From positions 62,001 through 126,000 of the forward strand of contig DASUCV010000022.1 of the NCBI GenBank assembly GCA_036275915.1: DNA of 64,000 nt, written 5' to 3'. The stretch comes from Candidatus Polarisedimenticolaceae bacterium. GTDB lineage: Bacteria > Acidobacteriota > Polarisedimenticolia > Polarisedimenticolales > DASRJG01. Positions 8,853 through 19,336 of the stretch are shown in pieces. Under the pieces are notes generated by a model. It did not search any database. It saw only the letters and a program-made list of their open reading frames with translations, and was not told the DNA's origin. Positions within the stretch are counted from its first letter, which is position 1, and every line of letters starts with the position of its first letter. The translations under genes were made by a program, and so were the position numbers.

Positions 8853-10153
8853 TCAGCACCGCATCCGGAACCGCGCCCCTCCCCCGTGGGCGTTGTCGAG
8901 CTCGAAGCCGAAGCGGTGCTGCGCGAGGATCTCGCGGACGAGGGTGAGGCCGAGGCCGCGGCCGTCGCGCTTGGTGCTGAAGAAGGGAGTGAAGAGGCGG
9001 CGGCGCGTTTCCTCGCTGAGTCCGGGGCCGGAGTCGGCGATGTCGAGGGTGACGCGGCCCCGCTCCGCGCGGATCCCGAGCGTGATGCGGCCGTCCTCGC
9101 CGATCGCCTCCATCGCGTTCTTCACGACGTTGACGAGCACCTGCTCGATCTGGTTGCGGTCGAGGAGCGACGGGCCAGCGGCGGCGCGCTCGGACCACGT
9201 GGCTTCGATCCGGCGCGCGGCGAGCTGCGGGCCCATGAGGACGAGGATGTCGTCGACGAGGTCGATGAGGACCCACGGACGCACGTCGGGCGGCGGGATG
9301 CGCACGACTTCGGCGAACCCCCTCATGAACGCGTTGAGATGGTCGAGACGGGTGACCGCGACGTCGATCCCCTTCGAGAAGTCTCCGCGATCCTCGGCGC
9401 CGAGCTGCGGCGCGTAGGTGCCGACCGACTCGAGGAGCGAGCGCACCGCGGCGACCGAGTTGTTGACCTCGTGCGTCGTCATGCGGATGAGCTTGTCGTA
9501 GGCCGCCTTCTCGGTCGCATGGAGGTCGGCGGTGAGATCCTCGACGACGTAGAACCCGCGCGGATGCCCCCGGTCGTAGAACGTGCCGCGGGTCGCCTTG
9601 TAGCGGCGGCGGCCGTGGATCGTGACGATCTCGGAGCCCGCTTCGGGAAGCCGCGAGAGCGCGCGGACGAGCGGCAGGTCCAGCTCGTCCAAGGTCCGTC
9701 CGAGCACGAGCCCGGCGGGGGTCTCGAGGAAACGGTCCGCGGCGGCGTTGACGAGCGCGACCTTCCCGTCGTGGTCGAGCGTGACGACGCCGTGCGGCGA
9801 GGCGGCGATGAGCTTCTGAACGAACCCTTCCTGCTCGCGCCCGCGCGTCCGCTCCTCGCGCAGCGAGTCGATCATCCGGTTGTACACCGCGATCATGGCG
9901 TCGATCTCGGCGTGGCCCGTCGGCCGGAAGTGGGCGGTGAAGTCGCCGTCCTCCATGAGGTTCGTCCCCGAGCGGACGAGGCGCGAGGGAAGCGCCGACG
10001 CTCGCGCGAGGGCGAGCCCGGAGGCCGCCGAGAGCGCGAGGATCGCTTCGGCGATCACCAGGAGGCCCGGGCGATCGTAGAGGGTCGCGAAAGCGATCCC
10101 CGCGAAGATGACGTGCGCGACGATCACGTAGGTGACGAGCTTCGCGCGGAGCG

Positions 10154-10157
<4 letters not shown>
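8853..10157 (-). CDS. Membrane histidine kinase (NtrY/NtrB-like, HAMP-PAS-HisKA-HATPase)
   Basis: 434 residues from GTG 10157, whose GTGA overlaps the regulator stop, the usual sign of translational coupling. Two membrane segments at ~8-27 and ~31-52 with almost no loop between them, then a HAMP-like segment (~55-105), a PAS domain (~110-210), a dimerisation/phospho-acceptor helix with His229 (MTTHEVNNS), N-box NVVKNAMEAI, and G boxes DSGPGL and GRGLGL. The very short extracytoplasmic loop suggests it senses membrane or cytoplasmic signals. It should phosphorylate the NtrC-type regulator encoded just upstream; together they probably control the adjacent ABC exporter genes. Confidence 0.88.
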
Positions 10158-11509
<1,352 letters not shown>

Positions 11510-11513
11510 CCGG

Positions 11514-12710
11514 TCACTCGTCCCTGAGCGCGTCCGCCGGATGGACCCGCGTCGCGAGCCAGCTCGGATACGCCGCCGCGGTGAGGGCCAGGCCGACGAC
11601 CACCACGATCGCCAGGACGGCGCCGGCGGTGAGCGTCCCGAAGGAGAGGAAACCGAGGAGCGGGATGAGCGGGACCTGCGCCACGAGCAGGAGCCCGACG
11701 GCAACGGCGAGTGCGGCGGTGAGCGTGATCTCCATGAGAACCTGGCTTTGGATGTCGCGTTGCGAGGCGCCCGCGGCGCGCCGTAAACCGAACTCGCGCG
11801 CGCGCCTCGTCACATTCTGCCACAGCACGCCGATCATCCCGAGGGCGACCATGATGAGGAGGAACGCGGCGACGAGGCCGAGGATGAGAAGGGGTGCCAA
11901 GCGCATGCGGAAGGAGGTCGCGCGGCTCGCCTCGAGCGGCCGGGCCTCGAGGGTCCACTCCGGCGTCACCTGTTGCAGCCCCCGCACGAGCCGCTCCTCG
12001 AAGCCGGCGTCGACGCCCGGCCGCGCGCGGACGACGAGCTTCTGCGGTGGGCGGACCTTCGGATCGCCGACCGGGATGCGGCGGAAGATGAAGGGATGCG
12101 AGAGCGAGAGCTCGCCCCCCTTCCGGTAGTCCGAGACGACGCCGACGATCCTCGATTCCGGCTCGTCCTTGCCGTCGACCGGCACGACCTTGCCGACCGG
12201 GTCTTCTCCGGGATAGGCGATCTCCGCCATCTCCTCGTTCACGACGATAGGCCTCCAACTCGACGCGTCGTCGTCCGCCGTGAACCATCGTCCGCGCACG
12301 ACGTCGAGGCGCACGGCGTCGCGATACGCGTCGGTGGCCTCCGAGAACTCCGGGTCGACGGCGCGGCCGCGGATCGTGATGCCGCCGACCATCGTGCTGA
12401 AGTCGTACGGGGCGTTGGAGGCGCCCGCGATCGTCTCGACGCCTTCGATGCCAGCGCCTTCCTTCAGCAAGCGCGTGAAGCCGGCGGTCTCCTCCGGGCT
12501 CCAGGTGTCGTCGGTCGACTTGTGCCGGTCGACCGAGATCTCCCAGACGTTCCGGTAGTCGAACCCGACCGGCTTGCCGTACGAGCGTGCGAGCTGGACG
12601 CCCGCCGTGGCCACCGCGAAGACGACGAGGAACGAGGCGAGGATCTCGACGATGAGGAGTGCGTTGCCGCGCTTCCTGCGCCAGGCGAGCTTGAGGAAGT
12701 GACGGATCAT
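11514..12710 (-). CDS. FtsX/MacB-type ABC transporter permease (second of two)
   Basis: 398 residues from ATG 12710, whose ATGA overlaps the previous permease stop. Topology is the FtsX/MacB one: an N-terminal membrane segment (~18-40, NALLIVEILASFLVVFAVA), a ~220-residue periplasmic MacB_PCD-like domain, then three C-terminal membrane segments (~275-390) with the conserved REFGLRRAAGAS segment and the closing YPSWLATRVHPADALR. Pairs with the neighbouring permease to form the membrane core of the exporter; the ATPase is separate (13971-14636). Substrate unknown. Families with this design move lipoproteins, peptides or toxic compounds, often acting mechanically rather than as classical pumps. 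Confidence 0.87.
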   Translation of the reverse strand: MIRHFLKLAWRRKRGNALLIVEILASFLVVFAVATAGVQLARSYGKPVGFDYRNVWEISVDRHKSTDDTWSPEETAGFTRLLKEGAGIEGVETIAGASNAPYDFSTMVGGITIRGRAVDPEFSEATDAYRDAVRLDVVRGRWFTADDDASSWRPIVVNEEMAEIAYPGEDPVGKVVPVDGKDEPESRIVGVVSDYRKGGELSLSHPFIFRRIPVGDPKVRPPQKLVVRARPGVDAGFEERLVRGLQQVTPEWTLEARPLEASRATSFRMRLAPLLILGLVAAFLLIMVALGMIGVLWQNVTRRAREFGLRRAAGASQRDIQSQVLMEITLTAALAVAVGLLLVAQVPLIPLLGFLSFGTLTAGAVLAIVVVVGLALTAAAYPSWLATRVHPADALRDE

Positions 12711-13963
12711 GACGCCACCCCGCGGAGCGCCTCGGCGGGATGCAGGCGCGACATCCGCCACGCCGGGTAGACGCCCGAGAGGACGCCGAAGAAGACCGCC
12801 GCCACGAGCCCCTCGCCGAGGATGCGCCAGTTCACCGCGAGCTGCGAGTACGGGAGGAGCCCGCTGAGGTTGATCGCCATGAGGATGGGGGCGGCGGCGA
12901 CCGCCGCCACGAAACCGCCGACGATCGTAAGGAGGACGTTCTCGGCGACGAACTGCGCGACGAGCGCACGCGACGTGGCCCCGAACGCCTTCCGCACGCC
13001 GATCTCCGGCGCGCGGTCGAGGATGCGGCTGAGATTGACGTTGACCAGGTTGATCGCCGGCAGCGTCATGAAGAGGACGGCGAGGATCGAGAGCCCGATC
13101 CGGAGCTTCACCGCCGCGGAGAGGCCTCCGCTTCCGGTCTCGGGCGCGATGTCGAACATCTTCCGGCCAATCGTCCCGGCCATCGTGTCGAGCGTGCCGT
13201 CGAGCTGCTTGTAATGCGCGGGATCGGGGATGGGGTGGCGCTTCACGCGCGCGGCGAACTCGGCCCTGAGCGCCGGGAAATCCGCGGCGTCCTTCGCCAG
13301 CACGATCGCGCCGAAGTTCCCGAGCGCGTCCTTGCGCCACGAATCTCCGCGCATCGTCGCGATCGGAACCCAGACGTCGGAGAAGATCAGGACGCGCTCG
13401 CTCGGCACGTCTTCGACGACACCGACGACGCGGAAGCTCTGGCCGGCGATCTCGATCGTCCGCCCCAGCGCCTTGTCGCCGCCGAAGAACCGGTCCCGCG
13501 TGGAGGCGTTGATGACGGCGACGAGGTTCGCGTCGCGGTCGTCCGCTTCGGTCATCGGACCGCCTTCGAGGAAGGTGAAGTCGAGGATCTTCCAGAACCC
13601 CGCGTCGGTTCTCTTGAAGAATGCGTCGACGCGATGTCCCGAGGCGTAGCTGACCGCCTGGCTCGGCATCGTGAAGAACGCGATGCGCTCCGCACCGGGA
13701 AGGTCGCGGACCTCGGCGTCGAGGAAGCCGTAGCCCGCCCCGGAGGTGCTGGTCCAGTGCGGCCCCGAGAGCTTCATCTCGGTGACGTAGAGCGACCGCG
13801 CGACGCGGATCTCGGGGGGATGGGGTCCGACCGCATGGTCGAGCAGCGCGCTCCCGATCAGGATCATGAGCAGCGTGAACGCGATCCCGAAGAGCGAGAT
13901 GAAGGTGAAGAACTTCCGCCGGAGGAGCCCGCGCAGGGCCACTTTGAAGGTGCTGGCGTTCAT
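12707..13963 (-). CDS. FtsX/MacB-type ABC transporter permease (first of two)
   Basis: 418 residues. N-terminal membrane segment (~18-42, FFTFISLFGIAFTLLMILIG), a large periplasmic domain (~45-280) and three C-terminal membrane segments with EIGVRKAFGATSRALVAQF and YPAWRMSRLHPAEALRG, the permease signature of MacB/LolC/FtsX families. The start is 7 bases after the ATPase stop and the stop overlaps the next permease start by four bases, so both permeases are probably made in equal amounts and form a heterodimer. Together with the fusion protein and ATPase they make a complete exporter in one operon. Confidence 0.87.
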   Translation of the reverse strand: MNASTFKVALRGLLRRKFFTFISLFGIAFTLLMILIGSALLDHAVGPHPPEIRVARSLYVTEMKLSGPHWTSTSGAGYGFLDAEVRDLPGAERIAFFTMPSQAVSYASGHRVDAFFKRTDAGFWKILDFTFLEGGPMTEADDRDANLVAVINASTRDRFFGGDKALGRTIEIAGQSFRVVGVVEDVPSERVLIFSDVWVPIATMRGDSWRKDALGNFGAIVLAKDAADFPALRAEFAARVKRHPIPDPAHYKQLDGTLDTMAGTIGRKMFDIAPETGSGGLSAAVKLRIGLSILAVLFMTLPAINLVNVNLSRILDRAPEIGVRKAFGATSRALVAQFVAENVLLTIVGGFVAAVAAAPILMAINLSGLLPYSQLAVNWRILGEGLVAAVFFGVLSGVYPAWRMSRLHPAEALRGVAS

Positions 13964-13970
13964 CGCGCGC

Positions 13971-14636
13971 TCACTGGACCTGGCGGCCGTCGAAGAGACG
14001 GATGACCCGGTCGGTCGACTCGGCGAGGCGCGGGTCGTGCGTGACCATGGCGATCGTCGTCCCGCCCTCGCGATTGATCGCGTGAAGGATCGCCATCACC
14101 TCGTCGCCCATCGCGCTGTCGAGGTTGCCGGTCGGCTCGTCGGCGAGGAGCAGGCGCGGCTCGCCGACGATCGCGCGGGCGATCGCGACGCGTTGTTGCT
14201 GCCCGCCGGAGAGCTGGCCGGGGAAGTGGTGCACGCGAGAGGCGAGACCGACGCGGTCGAGCGCGGCGCGGGCGCGCTTCCTTCGTTCCTTCGCCCCCAT
14301 GCGGCGGTAGAGGAGCGGCAGCTCGACGTTGTCCTGCACCGTCAGGTCGGCGACGAGGTGGAACGACTGGAAGATGAATCCGATCTTCTCGTTCCTGACG
14401 CGCGCGACGGCCTTGTCCTTGTAGCTCCCGACCGGAGCGCCGTCCAGGACGACCCGGCCCCCGCTCGGCGCGTCGAGAAGCCCCATGAGGTTGAGGAGCG
14501 TCGTCTTGCCGCATCCCGAGGGACCCATGATGGAGACGAACGAGCCGGCGGGGACGTCGAGCTCGATCTTGTCGAGCGCGAGCGTCTCGATGCGCTCCGT
14601 CCGGTAAACCTTGCTGACGCCTTCCAAGCGGATCAC
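13971..14636 (-). CDS. ABC transporter ATP-binding protein (MacB/LolD class)
   Basis: 221 residues, the usual length of a stand-alone LolD/MacB-class ATPase. Walker [12 protein letters not shown] (~38-48), Q-loop FIFQSFHLV, signature [14 protein letters not shown], Walker [15 protein letters not shown], and the switch His in [12 protein letters not shown] 14636 is preceded by GGAGGCAGAA, a good ribosome site. It lies 9 bases after the fusion protein gene and powers the two FtsX-type permeases encoded downstream. Confidence 0.92.
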   Translation of the reverse strand: MIRLEGVSKVYRTERIETLALDKIELDVPAGSFVSIMGPSGCGKTTLLNLMGLLDAPSGGRVVLDGAPVGSYKDKAVARVRNEKIGFIFQSFHLVADLTVQDNVELPLLYRRMGAKERRKRARAALDRVGLASRVHHFPGQLSGGQQQRVAIARAIVGEPRLLLADEPTGNLDSAMGDEVMAILHAINREGGTTIAMVTHDPRLAESTDRVIRLFDGRQVQ

Positions 14637-14645
14637 TTCTGCCTC

Positions 14646-15890
14646 CTACCGAAGGCGCACCGTCTCGAGGTGCGCGTAGTCCTGCATGTCCGAGAGCACG
14701 ATCGTGCCGCCGGGCGCCACGCCCTCCTCGATCTCGAGCCGGTCGAATCCGACGAGACCGAAGCGCACGCTCCGCCGCACGAGGCGCGAGCCGTCGACGA
14801 CGAAGACCGGCTGCACCGCGCCGGTCACGGCGAAGACGCCGCGCTCGACCGTGGGAACGCCGCTCTTCGACGCGACGACGACGTGAACGTCGACCCGGAG
14901 GTTCTGCCGCAGCTCCGGATCCGACGGCCGCGCGAGATCGACGAGAAACCGTGCCGTCCCGCCCTCGATCGCCGGGAGCACGGTCGCGACCGTCCCGTCC
15001 ATCGGTCTTCCCGCCGCGACGACGTGGACCCGCTGGCCCGCAAAGAGACGCGCGACGTGGACGTCGGAGATCGTCCCCTCGACGCGGAAGAGGTCCGGCC
15101 GCGCCACGCGCGCCACCGGATCGCCGCGGTGGACCGCGGTCCCCTCCTGGCTCGCCACCCAGGCGACGACGCCGTCCATGTCGGCCCGCGCCGTCGCCAG
15201 CTCGAGCTGACGCCGTGACTCCGCCGCTTCCTTCTCGAGGGTCCGTGCGGCGAGCGCCACGCCGTCGAGCTGCGCCTTCGCCGCCTTCTCGGCCATCGCC
15301 GCCGACTCCTCGAGCTGCCGCACCTCGATCGCCGCCTTCTTCGCCTCCGCCCGGACTGCCTCGAGCGCCTCGTCGGAGACGAGCCCGTCGACGCGCAGCT
15401 TCTCGCTCTGGGCGGCCTTGTGGGCGAGCACCTCCGCATCGAGGCGCCGGCTCTCCGCCTGTGCCCGGAGGCCGAGCAGCTCGCGATCGAGGCTGAGGCG
15501 CACGCGCTCGCGCTCGCTCTCCTGCTCGGCGAGACGATCGGTGAGCCGCTCGAGGTCCAGCTTCGCGGCGCCCGTGTCCAGCTCGACCAGCGGATCGCCG
15601 GTCTTGACCCTCTCCCCCGCCCTCTTGAGGACCTTGAGGACGCGGCTCTCGATCGGCGACACGATCGAGCGCTCGGCCGCGGGCACGATGACGCCCGACG
15701 CATCGAGGGTCGCTTCGACCGTTCCGATCTCGACGCGGCCGAGGCGGAGCCGCGATTTCTCGACGGAGGGACGGAGCCAGCCCGGCAACAGGAGGAGCGC
15801 CGCGACCGCGAGGCCGCACGTCACCGTCACGACGGCGATCCTCTTCGCACGCCGCCGCCGCACGATCCCTTCGTCGATGGCCCGATCCAT
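14646..15890 (-). CDS. Periplasmic membrane fusion protein (HlyD/MacA-like)
   Basis: 414 residues from ATG 15890. A basic N-terminus (MDRAIDEGIVRRRRAKR) is followed by one membrane anchor (~18-36), a lipoyl-like half (IVSPIESRVLKVLKRAGERV), a ~130-residue coiled-coil hairpin rich in Glu/Ala/Leu, the second lipoyl half (ARADMDGVVAWVASQEGTAV) and C-terminal beta-barrel domains. This is the adaptor linking an inner-membrane ABC pump to the periplasm or an outer-membrane channel; no outer-membrane factor gene is present here. The N-terminal MDRxI...RRRxxKR pattern is usual for this family and favours ATG 15890, although GTG 15863 has the better ribosome site (GAAGGG). First gene of the exporter operon. 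Confidence 0.88.
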   Translation of the reverse strand: MDRAIDEGIVRRRRAKRIAVVTVTCGLAVAALLLLPGWLRPSVEKSRLRLGRVEIGTVEATLDASGVIVPAAERSIVSPIESRVLKVLKRAGERVKTGDPLVELDTGAAKLDLERLTDRLAEQESERERVRLSLDRELLGLRAQAESRRLDAEVLAHKAAQSEKLRVDGLVSDEALEAVRAEAKKAAIEVRQLEESAAMAEKAAKAQLDGVALAARTLEKEAAESRRQLELATARADMDGVVAWVASQEGTAVHRGDPVARVARPDLFRVEGTISDVHVARLFAGQRVHVVAAGRPMDGTVATVLPAIEGGTARFLVDLARPSDPELRQNLRVDVHVVVASKSGVPTVERGVFAVTGAVQPVFVVDGSRLVRRSVRFGLVGFDRLEIEEGVAPGGTIVLSDMQDYAHLETVRLR

Positions 15891-15903
15891 GAGGGGCAGG
15901 CAA

Positions 15904-15919
15904 GGCAATCGCGATGCCA
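15904..15919 (-). promoter_or_regulatory. Possible sigma-54 (-24/-12) promoter upstream of the exporter operon
   Basis: On the minus strand the bases read TGGCAT-CGCGA-TTGCC, close to the consensus TGGCAC-N5-TTGCW with the GG and GC pairs correctly spaced. The operon encodes its own NtrC-family activator, which fits. Against it: the predicted transcription start (~15893) is only about three bases before the fusion protein ATG, so translation would be nearly leaderless or use GTG 15863. Confidence 0.4.
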
Positions 15920-15985
15920 GCGATCGAGGGCGAATCGTCGCGGCCGGCGGCCCTTGAAGCGTGCGGATCCGGACGCCGGCGTTCG

Positions 15986-17554
15986 CTATCGCCCGGGAAA
16001 TCCGCGAAAACCGGTCGCGACCGCGAGGTCGAACTCGCGCAGGATCCGTCCGTCGCGCTCGAGCGTCACATGAATCGGCGGCGAGAGCGACTCGAACGAG
16101 GGGCGCACCGCGTCGAAGAAGCCGGCGTGCCACCGGTCGTCGACGATGACGGCACTCCATCCGCGGAGGTCGCTCTCGGCTTTCCAGGTGTCGTACGCGG
16201 CGCCGTTCCGTGGCGCGGGTTGCCACAAGAAGACCGGCGGCCGGCCCCGCGTATAGAACGACGCGAGGCCCGCGATCGAGTAGCCGTCGTGGCACAGCAG
16301 AAACGTTCGTCCCGGATCGCGCTCGACGAGCGGAGCGATCGCGGCTCCGAGCTCCTTCCAGTCGACGATGTCGTTGAGGCGCGAGGTTCCAAACTTCTTG
16401 GAATAGGACCACGAGAACGCGATGAGGCTCGGGCGAAGGGGGACGAGATAGAGGAGGCCTGTGATGACGAGGCACGGCGCCACCGCCGCGATGACGACCG
16501 CCCGCGACGGCCGCCGCTCGAGCGCGAATGCGCCGAGCGCCACGAAGCCGGTCATGTAGCCGACGGCCGGCCAGTGATTGTCGACCGCGGCGTGAAGGCT
16601 GTACGCGGCGTAGAAGAGGAACGGAACCGCCGCGAACGATCCCAAGAGCACCGCGCGCGCGTCGGACCTCCGCCGCCAGCACGCCACGAGCGCCCAGAGG
16701 AACCCTGCGAAGAACACCGGCGACACCGCGACGAGCTGCATCGCGAAAAGCTCGCCGAGCGGACGCAGGGTGAACTGAGGAGAGACCTTGTAGCCGACGC
16801 GCATGAGGAGCGTCACCCACCCGTGCCGGCTGTTCCAGATCAGATCGGGCAGGAAGACGAGCACGGCGAGGAGGGCCGCCACGTACGGTCCCGCGCGACG
16901 AAGCTGCGAGCGCCCCTCGGCCGTCGCGACGAGCACGAGCGCGACGGCGGGCACGAGCAGGATCGCGGGAAGCTTCGAAAGCAGCGCGAGACCTGCCGCG
17001 AGCCCCGCGGCGGGCCACGCCCACGTCCGCCCGTCGAGCACCGCCTTCTTCACGGTGTAGGCCGTCAGCGTCCAGAAGCACGTGAGGAGCGCGTCGGTCG
17101 TCGCGAGCACGCCCCCGGCGGCCGCGATCGGCGTGATGAGGAGCGCCCCGACACAGTAGAACGCGGCGCGCGCGCCGTAGAGCTCGCGCGCAAGACGGAA
17201 GGCGACGCCGAGCGCGACCGTCATCGCGACGACGGAGACGAGACGCACGGTGCGCTCGGACGTTCCGAAAGCGCGCGTGATGGCGGCGATCGACCACGCG
17301 ATGAGCGGTGGATGCTCCGGATAGCCGAGCGCGAGGTGACGCGACCACTGCCAGTGCATCAGCTCGTCGCCCGTCAGCTCGACCCAGCCGCTGTAGAGCA
17401 GCCGGAAGACAAAGCTTGAGGCGAGGATGGCGGCGAACCAAAGCGCGTACCGGCGCTCCGCCTCGGGACCCCGTAACTCCTCCCGGCGCGCGCCGGGAGG
17501 AGCGGGGCTGTCACGCGGACCGGAGCTTTTCGGGGGGATCCGGTCCGCGATCAA
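15986..17554 (-). CDS. GT39-type (PMT/ArnT-like) membrane glycosyltransferase
   Basis: 522 residues from a TTG at 17554; no ATG or GTG precedes the conserved region in frame, so the start is uncertain. The first membrane segment (~43-60) is followed by ELTGDELMHWQWS, the acidic catalytic loop of the dolichyl-phosphate-mannose/ArnT superfamily, then EHPPLIAW and about ten further membrane segments to residue ~400; a soluble periplasmic tail closes the protein. Predicted to use a polyprenyl-phosphate-linked sugar and transfer it outside the membrane. It starts 4 bases after the TIGR03118-type gene. Two strong inverted repeats lie within the first ~30 codons, so a later, non-canonical start or a terminator in this region cannot be excluded. 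Confidence 0.75.
   Translation of the reverse strand: MIADRIPPKSSGPRDSPAPPGARREELRGPEAERRYALWFAAILASSFVFRLLYSGWVELTGDELMHWQWSRHLALGYPEHPPLIAWSIAAITRAFGTSERTVRLVSVVAMTVALGVAFRLARELYGARAAFYCVGALLITPIAAAGGVLATTDALLTCFWTLTAYTVKKAVLDGRTWAWPAAGLAAGLALLSKLPAILLVPAVALVLVATAEGRSQLRRAGPYVAALLAVLVFLPDLIWNSRHGWVTLLMRVGYKVSPQFTLRPLGELFAMQLVAVSPVFFAGFLWALVACWRRRSDARAVLLGSFAAVPFLFYAAYSLHAAVDNHWPAVGYMTGFVALGAFALERRPSRAVVIAAVAPCLVITGLLYLVPLRPSLIAFSWSYSKKFGTSRLNDIVDWKELGAAIAPLVERDPGRTFLLCHDGYSIAGLASFYTRGRPPVFLWQPAPRNGAAYDTWKAESDLRGWSAVIVDDRWHAGFFDAVRPSFESLSPPIHVTLERDGRILREFDLAVATGFRGFPGR
17477..17502. repeat. Perfect 26-bp palindrome inside the start region of the GT39-type gene
   Basis: Two 13-base arms with no spacer; the left arm is CTCCTCCCGGCGC. 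It falls in the poorly conserved N-terminal tail of the GT39-type ORF (around PAPPGARREEL), before the first membrane segment. Confidence 0.6.
17515..17548 (-). terminator. Hairpin after the TIGR03118-type gene, possible terminator or attenuator
   Basis: Perfect 10-bp arms (GCGGACCGGA / TCCGGTCCGC) around a 14-base loop, 10 bases past the stop of the TIGR03118-type gene on the minus strand. No T tract follows. It overlaps the first codons of the proposed GT39-type CDS. Confidence 0.4.
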
Positions 17555-17558
17555 GTTC

Positions 17559-18677
17559 CTAAGGACCGGACTCCAACGTGATGCGGCCGAACGAACCGTG
17601 GGACTCACCGCTCGGCCCCGCCGCGAAGTAGAGCGAATCGGGGCTGCCGGCCTCCCCACCGTTGCCGAAGGCGATCCCCCAAAGGCCGTCGATCCGGATC
17701 GGCCGGTGCGACGCGTCGCGCAGCACACCGTCCGGAGTGAGGCGGTTGAAGTCGTCGGTCATCCGGAACGTGGCGATGGTGCCGTCGCCGAAGTTGCCGA
17801 CGAGGAGCTTCCCGCTCGCGGCTCCGAATCCGGCAGCCGGTGCGAGCGCCATCCCCCACGGTGCGTCGAGCGCGCCACGGATGGCGACTTCGCCGAGAAA
17901 CACTCCGTCGGTGTCGAACGCGGCCAGCATTCCGAGCCCTTGGCCGGCGACCTCGTCCATCTTCTCGGGGTCCTGCTTGGCGTAGCTCACGAAGACGCGA
18001 CCGGCGAGCGTCTGGATCCCGAACGGAGCGAAGCCGGGGGGAACCCTCGGCGTGGCGAACGCATCCGGCTTCGTCACCGGCTTGAAATTCTCGTCGAAGA
18101 CGTCCACCCGCGCGTTGTGGAAGTCGGTGGCCATCAGTCGAGGCCCGTCGAGCGTCCTCGCGACCGCGAGCCCCTTGTAGACCGCGCCGTCCGACGAGCG
18201 GTCGACGCCCACGAACGCTTCCTGCTCGGGAGCCGGCGGGCCGACGGACGGATTCCACCCCACGATCTTGCCGCTCTCGAGGGCGAAAAGGAACCGTGAC
18301 GGGCCCGAATTCGTCCCGTCGGTCACGGCGAACCCGTCCCCGTTCCAGTGGACGATGCCGGTGGGCGGCCCGGACAGCGACACGTGCAGCCCCTGGACTG
18401 TGCCGTTCTCATCGACCACGGCCGCGCTGTCGATCTCGTTGACCGCGACCCACCACGGCCCCGTCCCGCTCGCGGCCAGGCCCCAGCCGTTCCGGAACTC
18501 CGGATCTACCTGCCGCGTCGCAATCGTGCCGTCGGAGAGGAGGTAGTCGACGTGATAGCCGTCCTCGAGCCCGCCGAAGCTGAGCGACGACGCCGACCCG
18601 AGGGGTTGAAGCGTGACGGCCGACACGGTCACGATCGCCGCGCTCACGCTCTGAGTGATCCGCCGAGGGATTCGCAC
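17559..18677 (-). CDS. TIGR03118 family secreted beta-propeller protein
   Basis: 372 residues from GTG 18677, chosen because AAGGAGG sits 5 bases upstream; a longer ORF from 18770 lacks this. Signal-like N-terminus (ITQSVSAAIVTVSAVTLQPLG). The sequence follows the TIGR03118 pattern: VDPEFRNGWGLA, PWWVAVN, GPPTGIVHW, FLFALESGKIVGW, VYKGLAVA, LMATDFHNARVDVFDENF, FAPFGIQ, VSYAKQ, and the closing LWGIAFGNG. Such proteins fold as NHL/YVTN-like propellers and are exported; no enzymatic function is established. The divergent 242-base region upstream holds its promoter and that of the next plus-strand gene. Confidence 0.82.
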   Translation of the reverse strand: MRIPRRITQSVSAAIVTVSAVTLQPLGSASSLSFGGLEDGYHVDYLLSDGTIATRQVDPEFRNGWGLAASGTGPWWVAVNEIDSAAVVDENGTVQGLHVSLSGPPTGIVHWNGDGFAVTDGTNSGPSRFLFALESGKIVGWNPSVGPPAPEQEAFVGVDRSSDGAVYKGLAVARTLDGPRLMATDFHNARVDVFDENFKPVTKPDAFATPRVPPGFAPFGIQTLAGRVFVSYAKQDPEKMDEVAGQGLGMLAAFDTDGVFLGEVAIRGALDAPWGMALAPAAGFGAASGKLLVGNFGDGTIATFRMTDDFNRLTPDGVLRDASHRPIRIDGLWGIAFGNGGEAGSPDSLYFAAGPSGESHGSFGRITLESGP

Positions 18678-18919
18678 GCCAACCTCCTTGCGCCCCGCGC
18701 ACCCTCTTAGCGAGGCGCGTGCCGCCGTTTTCGTCGAGCGGACGTGCTCGCGCCTTCGCGCGGTGAGCATTCGCGCCCCACGACGCTCCTTTCGTGTACC
18801 GAGGCCGGCGAGTCCAGTTCCCCTATCAGGGAACGGATCAACGAACTATTGTCGTCGAGCGCAAACCGTTCGGCGAGTCGCGCGTATAGGTCTATGAGAC
18901 TCGCGAAAGGCGGTGCGCC

Positions 18920-19333
18920 ATGGATCTCGGAGCGCGTCGTGCAGTGGGTTCGGCGGCATTCCTCTTCACAGCACTCATCGTCACGACGGGCGCGCAGGCG
19001 GCGGACACGTGCGTCCAGACACGGGTGACCGACGCGTTCGTCTCGCCCGACGGGCACGTGCACGGGCCCGGCGTGGTGAAGGTCTGTCCCTACTGGTCGG
19101 TCACACCGTCCCTCCGCCTGAACAGCGTGTCGTTCAACGGCACGACGCTCGGGATCTGGATGACCCGCGCCGGCGAAGCCGGGAAGTTCGCGGACGGCAC
19201 GATGATCGCCCTGCGACGCCTCCCGGAGGGACGCATCGCGCTGGCCGATTACTACTGGCCGGGACGCGACGGTCGCCCGGAAGCGCCGGGGCTACGCGCG
19301 GCGAGCTCCGCCGCGGCTTCGGCCGGGCCGTAG
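18920..19333 (+). CDS. Hypothetical secreted protein
   Basis: 137 residues. ATG 18920 has AAAGGCGG upstream; the first 27 residues are a signal peptide (AAFLFTALIVTTGAQAAD). The mature ~110 residues are beta-rich with two Cys (DTCVQTRV and VKVCPYW, possible disulfide), contain DGHVHGPGVVKV, and end in an Ala-rich tail. I do not recognise a family. It is convergent with the cupin gene, whose stop is three bases away. Confidence 0.6.
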   Translation: MDLGARRAVGSAAFLFTALIVTTGAQAADTCVQTRVTDAFVSPDGHVHGPGVVKVCPYWSVTPSLRLNSVSFNGTTLGIWMTRAGEAGKFADGTMIALRRLPEGRIALADYYWPGRDGRPEAPGLRAASSAAASAGP

Positions 19334-19336
19334 CCG

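Noticed and set aside
14646-17441. One 931-residue protein joining the GT39-type region and the fusion protein
   Set aside because: The upstream part of that frame is a shadow of the GT39-type gene; the fusion protein starts at ATG 15890 with the conserved MDRxI N-terminus.
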